NCBI GenBank assembly: GCA_034096865.1
Contig: JAWQFJ010012313.1
Location: 1 to 13,042, forward strand
Direction: 5' to 3'
From: Theodoxus fluviatilis
Taxonomy: Eukaryota > Mollusca > Gastropoda > Cycloneritida > Neritidae
DNA length: 13,042 nucleotides
Within the stretch, counting starts at the first letter, position 1, and each line of letters starts with the position of its first letter. The notes under the pieces were generated by a model. That model ran no database searches. It saw nothing but the letters and a program-made list of their open reading frames with translations, and had not been told where the DNA came from. The translations under genes and the position numbers were made by a program. Positions 7,527-13,042 of this stretch are shown piece by piece.

Positions 7527-7750
7527 ACACATGTGTAATCAATACCCAGTCACAGCAACACACTTACCGAGTACTAAAATATACACATGCAAGTAATAAA
7601 TACACTCATCGTAACACATGTACACACCAAGTCCTAAAATATAAACATGTGTGTAATAATACAGTCACCACAACACATGTACACACCAAACAAATACATG
7701 TGTGTAATAATTACAGTCATGGCAACACATGTCCACACCAAGTCCTAGAG
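7527..7750 (+). repeat. Degenerate ~56-bp tandem repeat, four copies
   Basis: Units start with ACACATG or similar at about 7527, 7583, 7643 and 7696 (spacings 56, 60, 53). Each holds ACATGTGTGTAATAAT-like sequence, an ACAGTCA segment, CAACACATGTACACACCAAG and then CCTAAAATAT. The fourth copy ends CACACCAAGTCCTAGAGT, which is exactly the motif amplified in the adjoining 22-bp array. Confidence 0.7.
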
Positions 7751-9235
7751 TGCCTTACACCAAGTCCTAGAGTCCCTTACACCAAGTCCTAGAGACCCTT
7801 ACACCAAGTCCTAGAGTCCCTTACACCAAGTCCTAGAGTCCCTTACACCAAGTCCTAGAGTCCCTTACACCAAGTCCTAGAGTCCCTTACACCAAGTCCT
7901 AGAGTCCCTTACACCAAGTCCTAGAGTCCCTTACACCAAGTCCTAGAGTCACTTACACCAAGTCCTAGAGTCCCTTACACCAAGTCCTAGAGTCCCTTAC
8001 AGCCTTACACCAAGTCCTAGAGTCCCTTACACCAAGTCCTAGAGTCCCTTACACCAAGTCCTAGAGTCCCTTACACCAAGTCCTAGAGTCCCTTACACCA
8101 AGTCCTAGAGTCCCTTACACCAAGTCCTAGAGTCCCTTACACCAAGTCCTAGAGTCACTTACACCAAGTCCTAGAGTGCCTTACACCAAGTCCTAGAGTC
8201 CCTTACACCAAGTCCTAGAGTCACTTACACCAAGTCCTAGAGTCCCTTACACCAAGTCCTAGAGTCCCTTACACCAAGTCCTAGAGTGCCTTACACCAAG
8301 TCCTAGAGTGCCTTACACCAAGTCCTAGAGTGCCTTACACCAAGTCCTAGAGTGCCTTACACCAAGTCCTAGAGTCACTTACACCAAGTCCTAGAGTCCC
8401 TTACACCAAGTCCTAGAGTCCTATTACACCAAGTCCTAGAGTCCCTTACACCAAGTCCTAGAGTCCCTTACACCAAGTCCTAGAGTCCCTTACACCAAGT
8501 CCTAGAGTCCCTTACACCAAGTCCTAGAGTCCCTTACACCAAGTCCTAGAGTCCCTTACACCAAGTCCTAGAGTCCCTTACACCAAGTCCTAGAGTCCCT
8601 TACACCAAGTCCTAGAGTCCCTTACACCAAGTCCTAGAGTCCCTTACACCAAGTCCTAGAGTCCCTTACACCAAGTCCTAGAGTCCCTTACACCAAGTCC
8701 TAGAGTCCCTTACACCAAGTCCTAGAGTCCCTTACACCAAGTCCTAGAGTCCCTTACACCAAGTCCTAGAGTCCCTTACACCAAGTCCTAGAGTCCCTTA
8801 CACCAAGTCCTAGAGTCCCTTACACCAAGTCCTAGAGTCCCTTACACCAAGTCCTAGAGTCCCTTACACCAAGTCCTAGAGTCCCTTACACCAAGTCCTA
8901 GAGTCCCTTACACCAAGTCCTAGAGTGCCTTACACCAAGTCCTAGAGTTCCTTACACCAAGTCCTAGAGTGCCTTACACCAAGTCCTAGAGTCCCTTACA
9001 CCAAGTCCTAGAGTCCCTTACACCAAGTCCTAGAGTCCCTTACACCAAGTCCTAGAGTCCCTTACACCAAGTCCTAGAGTCCCTTACACCAAGTCCTAGA
9101 GTGCCTTACACCAAGTCCTAGAGTCCCTTACACCAAGTCCTAGAGTCCCTTACACCAAGTCCTAGAGTCCCTTACACCAAGTCCTAGAGTCCCTTACACC
9201 AAGTCCTAGAGTCACTTACACCAAGACCTAGAGTT
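7734..9235 (+). repeat. 22-bp minisatellite A, about 68 copies
   Basis: The unit is TTACACCAAGTCCTAGAG followed by TCCC, exactly 22 bp. The variants are nearly all at one position group (TCCC, TGCC, TCAC, rarely TTCC or ACCC). One short partial duplication lies near 8000 and one indel near 8422. From about 8440 to 8920 about 22 consecutive units are identical, while both flanks carry mixed variants, showing recent local amplification or conversion. The unit has no CpG. It has stops in several frames and is not coding. Confidence 0.97.
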
Positions 9236-9243
9236 GCCCCATG

Positions 9244-9711
9244 GGCTACAGAATAGTGCAAACTCTAGATACAGATAGTGTAACCCCTAGATACAGATAG
9301 TGTAACCCCTAGATACAGATAGTGTAACCCCTAGATACAGATAGTATAACCCCTAGATACAGATAGTATAACCCCTAGATACAGAGAGTGCGACCCCTAG
9401 ATACAGAGAGTGCGACCCCAAGATACACATAGTGTAACCCCTAGATATAGATAGCGTGACCTCTAGATACAGATAGTGCGACCCCTAGATACAGATAGTG
9501 TAACCCCTAGATACAGATAGTGCAACCCCTGGATACAGATAGTGTAACCCCTAGATACAGATAGTGTAACCCCTAGATACAGATAGTGCAACCCCTAGAT
9601 ACAGATAGTGTAACCCCTAGATACAGATAGTGTAACCCCTAGATACAGATAGTGCAACCCCTAGATACAGATAGTGTAACCTCTAGATACAGAGAGTGCA
9701 ACCCCTAGATA
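9244..9711 (+). repeat. 22-bp minisatellite B, about 21 copies
   Basis: The unit is CTAGATACAGATAGTGTAAC followed by CC, again exactly 22 bp. Variants include GTGCAACC, GTGCGACC, GTATAACC and AGAGAGTG. The first unit (about 9244-9265) is degenerate. The array starts within about 10 bases of the end of array A and has a different sequence in the same orientation. Confidence 0.95.
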
Positions 9712-9798
9712 ATAGCTCTGTCCCTTAACCACACCAAGTCTTAAGTCCCATGTGTGCAAGTGGTCAGTGACAAACTACATGCAGTCAAGTCTACAGAT
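9712..9798 (+). other. Junction with relic of the ~56-bp repeat
   Basis: CACACCAAGTCTTAAGTCCC (9731-9750) followed by ATGTGTGCAAG resembles the join between two 56-bp units seen at 7527-7750. It suggests that both 22-bp arrays expanded inside an older 56-bp repeat block. Confidence 0.45.
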
Positions 9799-10238
9799 GC
9801 TATCACTGACTGCCAGCACTGCACTCTGGGTGTCTGATAAGGGTGTGGTATCACTGACTGCCAGCACTGCACTGCGGGTGTCTGATAAGGGTGGCATATC
9901 ACTGACTGCCAGCACTGCACTGCGGGTGTCTGATAAGGGTGTGGTATCACACTGCCAGCACTGCACTGCGGGTGTCTGATAAGGGTGTGGTATCACTGAC
10001 TGCCAGCACTGCACTGCGGGTGTCTGATAAGGGTGTGGTATCACTGACTGCCAGCACTGCACTGCGGGTGTCTGATAAGGGTGTGGTATCACTGACTGCC
10101 AGCACTGCACTCCAGGTGTCTGATAAGGGTGGGGTATCACTGACTGCCAGCACTGCACTGCGGGTGTCTGATAAGGGTGGGGTATCACTGACTGCCAGCA
10201 CTGCACTGCGGGTGTCTGATAAGGGTGTGGTATCACTG
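9799..10238 (+). repeat. 48-bp minisatellite, about 9 copies
   Basis: Units start TATCACTGACTGCCAGCACT and continue with GCACTGCGGGTGTCTGATAA and GGGTGTGG; 48-base spacing is visible, for example at 9849 and 9897. The copy at about 9945 lacks a few bases in the CTGACTG part. Variants include GGGTGGCA, GGGTGGGG and CTCCAGG. Because 48 is 16 codons, the array stays open in frames on both strands, but this follows from the period and is not evidence for a protein. The CTG/CAG-rich half can fold back on itself. Confidence 0.96.
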
Positions 10239-10290
10239 AATTGAACTGAAACAACTGCATTTAACTAGAGTAATGAATGCAGTATAGCTG
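10239..10290. other. Short unique spacer
   Basis: Unique sequence between the 48-bp array and the 316-bp duplication. Nothing recognised. Confidence 0.4.
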
Positions 10291-10519
10291 CCTCTCTTAG
10301 ATATAGCCCTTGCACACACATATCAACACTACAACAAAAATTGCAAACATTATTCCACATTTAAAAGTTCACAAAGAAAGTTACATTAATCTTAAAACTC
10401 ACATTAGAGTATAAATTTACAAGTTTGGTGGAGTAATTTGACATGTTGTCAATGTCATTGTTCCAATTTGTTTGATGGTATTCAAATTAAGGGCTTAAAC
10501 AACCATAGCCAAAGTCACT

Positions 10520-10607
10520 GATGGATGGATGGATGGATGGACGGACGGATGGATGGATGGATGGATGGATGGATGGATGGATGATTGGATGGATGGATGG
10601 ATGGATG
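10520..10607 (+). repeat. (TGGA)n microsatellite 1, interrupted
   Basis: About 22 tetranucleotides with two CGGA units near 10540 and one ATTGGA break near 10583. Interruptions suggest it is more stable or older than tract 2. Confidence 0.95.
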
Positions 10608-10836
10608 CCTCTTTTACATAGAGACCTTGCACACACATATCAACACTACAACATAAATTGCAAACATTATTCCACATTGAAAAGTTCAGAAAGAAAGTTA
10701 CATTAATCTTAAAACTCACATTAGAGTATAAATTTACAAGTTTGGTGGAGTAATTTGACATGTTGTCAATGTCATTGTTCCAATTTGTTTGATGGTATTC
10801 AAATTAAGGGCTTAAACAACCATAGCCAAAGGCACT

Positions 10837-10942
10837 GATGGATGGATGGATGGATGGATGGATGGATGGATGGATGGATGGATGGATGGATGGATGGATG
10901 GATGGATGGATGGATGGATGGATGGATGGATGGATGGATGGA
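10837..10942 (+). repeat. (TGGA)n microsatellite 2, pure
   Basis: About 26 uninterrupted tetranucleotides, the same tract as in copy 1 of the module but without breaks, implying recent expansion. Confidence 0.95.
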
Positions 10943-11339
10943 GTTTAAGGGCCTATCAGCCTTGTAGGCTATATAAGGCCACAATGTTATGAAACACCCA
11001 CTTCCAAAAAGTTATTAAAACTCTCCACAACAGTGGAGTTTAGTACAATTCACCGAACTAGTGAAATAAAAACCACTAAATCGAGTCCCACTGCCCATCA
11101 GCCAGTAAAGGCTGTGTAGAGCCTTCAAACATGAAAAAGCATAAAGGGCGATAGGGCAAAATTTCACATCTCGATTCCCTTGTCACTGACAGCATTTAGG
11201 GATAGGTGGATGGAGCCCAAGGGCTCATCAGCCTTGAAGACCATTCAAGGCCACAACATACTTCCACTGACCTAATTTCATGATAAATAATAATAAACTT
11301 TTGCCTAGAGCATGACAGGGATGATTTATTTAAGTCCAT
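10943..11339. repeat. Decayed third module copy and spacer
   Basis: The tail after microsatellite 2 reads GGGCCTATCAGCCTTGTAGG, then CTATATAAGGCCACAA. At 11213-11263 a similar GGGCTCATCAGCCTTGAAGA, then CCATTCAAGGCCACAAC, follows GGTGGATGGAG, a remnant TGGA tract. A further GCCCATCAGCC lies near 11091. The first tail can fold into nested hairpins (GGCC...GGCC and AGCC...GGCT). A separate small hairpin, CTCCAC/GTGGAG, lies near 11022-11038. No gene seen. Confidence 0.55.
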
Positions 11340-11473
11340 ATGGGGCTATGGAACTGTTTCGTAATTTCTATTATTATGACTATAAGGCCGACGGGTTTTG
11401 TGAAAAAAACTGAGAAAAATGGAGAAAGTGCTCATGTCTATCGGTGCAGAGGGACAGAGGGGATGCCACTTAC

Positions 11474-11654
11474 GACAGCTGCCACGTCCAGTCCGTCAGA
11501 TGCTTCAGATAGGCAATGTGTTCAGGGTTGATGCCTTGCACTATCACTGCTGTGAAGCTCTCGCAGCTCGACTCCTCCCCAATCAGCTTGCGTACAATTT
11601 CATCCTCGGGGCTGACGTGAGAGCAGTCCCCTGGCTGGAAAAGAATGGACACCC
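11474..11654 (-). CDS. Internal protein-coding exon of an unidentified host gene
   Basis: On the minus strand a 181-bp open segment is flanked by a 3' splice site (ATCTGTCACTCAG, AG at 11656-11655) and a perfect GTAAGT donor (11473-11468). The exon starts with the last two bases of a split codon, carries 59 whole codons and ends with two bases of the next codon. The peptide begins VSILFQPGDCSHVSPEDEIV, has an acidic/charged middle (RKLIGEE) and ends INPEHIAYLKHLTDWTWQL. It looks globular: mixed composition, no low complexity, no transmembrane segment. Just beyond the donor the frame stops (TCG TAA), as expected for an intron. An alternative acceptor, TTCTTTTCCAG, would shorten the exon by about 20 bases. 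I do not recognise the family. Neighbouring exons are not visible within the window, so the flanking satellites may be intronic. Confidence 0.7.
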
Positions 11655-11892
11655 CTGAGTGACAGATGAAGTCATGCAAGAAACACATCAACACACCTCA
11701 CAACTTTTTGCCAGACCAGTTGCTGCATGCACATCAAGAGATGCAATGACTCCATGCTACTAATGGACTGGGCAAAAGCACACAGATTGTAATAACCAAA
11801 ATCTGTCACAGTCTTCAATTACACTCTTCAATTCAAAGATTGTGACCATAGCACACATCTTCCCCTATATCATGCTACGTTGGAGTTAGCTT
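11655..11892 (-). other. Probable intron upstream of the minus-strand exon
   Basis: AT-rich, stop-rich unique sequence between the exon and the G-rich satellite. On the minus strand it supplies the pyrimidine-rich acceptor of the exon. Nothing else recognised. Confidence 0.4.
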
Positions 11893-13042
11893 GGAGCTGG
11901 GGATGGGAGATGAGGAGTGGGGGGGGGGGGGTGGGTGATGGAGGGTGGTGTGGTGGTGGTGGAGGGGGAAGGTGGCAGTGGTAGTGGTGGAGGACTGTTG
12001 TGGTAGAGGAGGGTGGTGGTAGGTGTGGTGGAGGGTGGTGCTGGAGGAGGAGGGTTGTGGTGGTGCTGGAGGACAATGGTAGAGGTGGAGGAGAAGGGTG
12101 ATGGTGGTTGAGGAGAGTGGTAGCAGTGGAGGGTGGTAGTGATGGAGGAGAGTGGTAATGATGGAGGGTGGTAGTGGTGGAGGAGGGTGGTGGTGGAGGA
12201 GGGTGGTGGTGGTGGAGGAGGGTGGTAGTGGTGGAGGAGGGTGGTGGTGATGGAGGAGGGTGGTGGTGGTGGAGGAGGGTGGTAGTGGTGGAGGGTGGTA
12301 GTGGTGGAGGAGGGTGGTGGTGGTGGAGGAGGGTGGTAGTGGTGGAGGGTGGTAGTGGTGGAGGTGGGTGGTGGTGATGCAGGGTGGTAGTGATGGAGGA
12401 GGGTGGTGGTAGTGGAGGAGGGTGGTAGCAGTGGAGCGTGGCAGTGGAGGAGGAGAGTGGGATGATGGAGGAGGGTGGTGGTGATAGTGGGGGAGTGTGG
12501 TAGTGGAGGAGAGTGGTAGTGGTGGAGGAGAATGGTTGTGGTGGAGAGTGGTAGTGGTGGAGGAGGGCAGTAGTGTTTGGGGTGGGCAGTAGTGGTGGAG
12601 TAGAAGAGTGGTAGAGATGGAGGAGAGTGGTAGTGGTGGAGGGTGGTAGTGGTGGAGGAGGGTGGTGGTGGAGGAGGGCAGTAGTGTTTGGGGTGGGCAG
12701 TAGTGGTAGAGTAGAAGAGTGGTAGAGATGGAGGAGAGTGGTAGTGGTGGAGGGTGGTAGTGGTGGAGGAAAAGAGTGGTAGCAGTGGAGGGGAGTGGTG
12801 GTGGAGGAGGGTGGTGGTGGAGGAGGGCAGTAGTGTTTGGGGTGGGCAGTAGTGGTGGAGTAGAAGAGTGGTAGTGGTGGAGGAGGAGAGTGGTAGTGGA
12901 GGAGGAGAGTGGTAGTTGTAGTGGAGGAGGGCAGAAGTGGTGGAATGTGGTAGTAGTGGAGGAAAAGAGTGGTAGCAGTGGAGGGTGGCAGTGGTGGAGG
13001 AGGGTGGTGGTGGAGGAGGGTGGAAGTGGTGGAGGAGGGTGG
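11893..13042 (+). repeat. G/purine-rich GGT-GGA satellite, runs off the window
   Basis: More than 1.1 kb made almost wholly of GGTGGTAGTGGTGGAGGAGG-like words with very little C on the + strand, including a 12-13 base G run near 11920. A higher-order marker, GGGCAGTAGTGTTTGGGGTG, recurs near 12565, 12676 and 12825 (GTTTGG spacing 111 and 149), followed by GTAGAAGAGTGGTAG. Gly/Trp/Val-rich or Pro/His/Thr-rich frames through it are by-products of composition. Many GGG/GG tracts could form G-quadruplex or triplex structures. Confidence 0.93.

Larger units (their letters stand above)
10291..10942 (+). repeat. 316-bp module duplicated in tandem, each ending in (TGGA)n
   Basis: Copy 1 is 10291-10606 and copy 2 starts at 10607. 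GCCTCT and TTGCACACACA recur at an offset of exactly 316, and the unique part (about 230 bp, to CCAAAG[T/G]CACTG) differs at only a few positions. Each copy ends in a TGGA tract. Copy 2 is followed by a tail (10943-10985) of which a similar version appears near 11208-11265. No coding potential. Confidence 0.93.

Noticed and set aside
7734..9711. CRISPR array
   Set aside because: The 22-bp units are directly contiguous with no unique spacers, and the surrounding DNA is eukaryotic.
9244..9711. Interstitial telomeric repeat, because each unit contains TAACCC
   Set aside because: TAACCC occurs once per 22-bp unit and is embedded in unrelated sequence; there is no run of telomeric hexamers.
9741..10260. 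Repetitive 16-residue proteins on both strands of the 48-bp array
   Set aside because: A period divisible by three keeps any stop-free unit open. Several frames are open at once and one copy has an indel.
10495..10984. Proteins rich in Ile-His-Pro-Ser or Met-Asp-Gly-Trp repeats
   Set aside because: These are translations of the (TGGA)n microsatellites.
11340..11658. Plus-strand reading frames over the exon
   Set aside because: They overlap the minus-strand exon; splice signals and protein-like composition support the minus strand only.
11870..12377. Pro/His-rich or Gly/Trp/Val-rich proteins
   Set aside because: These are translations of the G-rich satellite, with no codon bias or splice support.

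Overview
The window looks like eukaryotic, probably invertebrate, chromosomal DNA. It has a TATA/CCAAT promoter, a spliceosomal-type exon, a DIRS-like tyrosine-recombinase retrotransposon, several satellites and microsatellites, and no operon-like gene packing. The AAAGGGAGGTAACTCC motif inside the terminal repeats resembles a motif I associate with mollusc repeats. A mollusc host is therefore my best guess, but it is recollection and not proof.

Layout. (1) From 1 to about 5401 lies one CpG-rich DIRS-like element whose left tip is cut by the window edge. It has perfectly matching inverted terminal repeats (1-175 and 5147-5321), each with a CCAAT/TATA promoter pointing inward. Next come a T/G-rich leader with a 345-bp duplication, eight copies of a 171-bp tandem repeat (1979-3358), a dead reverse transcriptase/RNase H remnant (3660-4434), a broken tyrosine recombinase (4435-4968) and an internal complementary region (5001-5095) that mirrors the element tip. 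(2) From 5402 to 7526 the DNA is AT-rich and apparently non-coding, with one MITE-like inverted-repeat element (6237-6479) and a small CpG/E-box/YY1-like patch. (3) From 7527 to 10238 there are four tandem arrays: a degenerate ~56-bp repeat, a 22-bp array of ~68 copies, a second 22-bp array of ~21 copies and a 48-bp array of ~9 copies. (4) From 10291 to 11265 a 316-bp module with (TGGA)n tracts is duplicated in tandem, with a decayed third copy. (5) One convincing protein-coding exon of an unidentified host gene lies on the minus strand (11474-11654). (6) From about 11893 to the end runs a C-poor, G/purine-rich satellite that continues past the window.

How it fits together. The identical terminal repeats say the DIRS-like element moved recently. 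Yet its RT has lost a catalytic aspartate (YLDV in place of YLDD), the RNase H core is missing and both genes are broken by stops and frame changes. It is best read as a non-autonomous copy mobilised by proteins from another element. The only host gene seen is the minus-strand exon; the arrays and the G-rich satellite probably lie in introns of, or beside, that gene.
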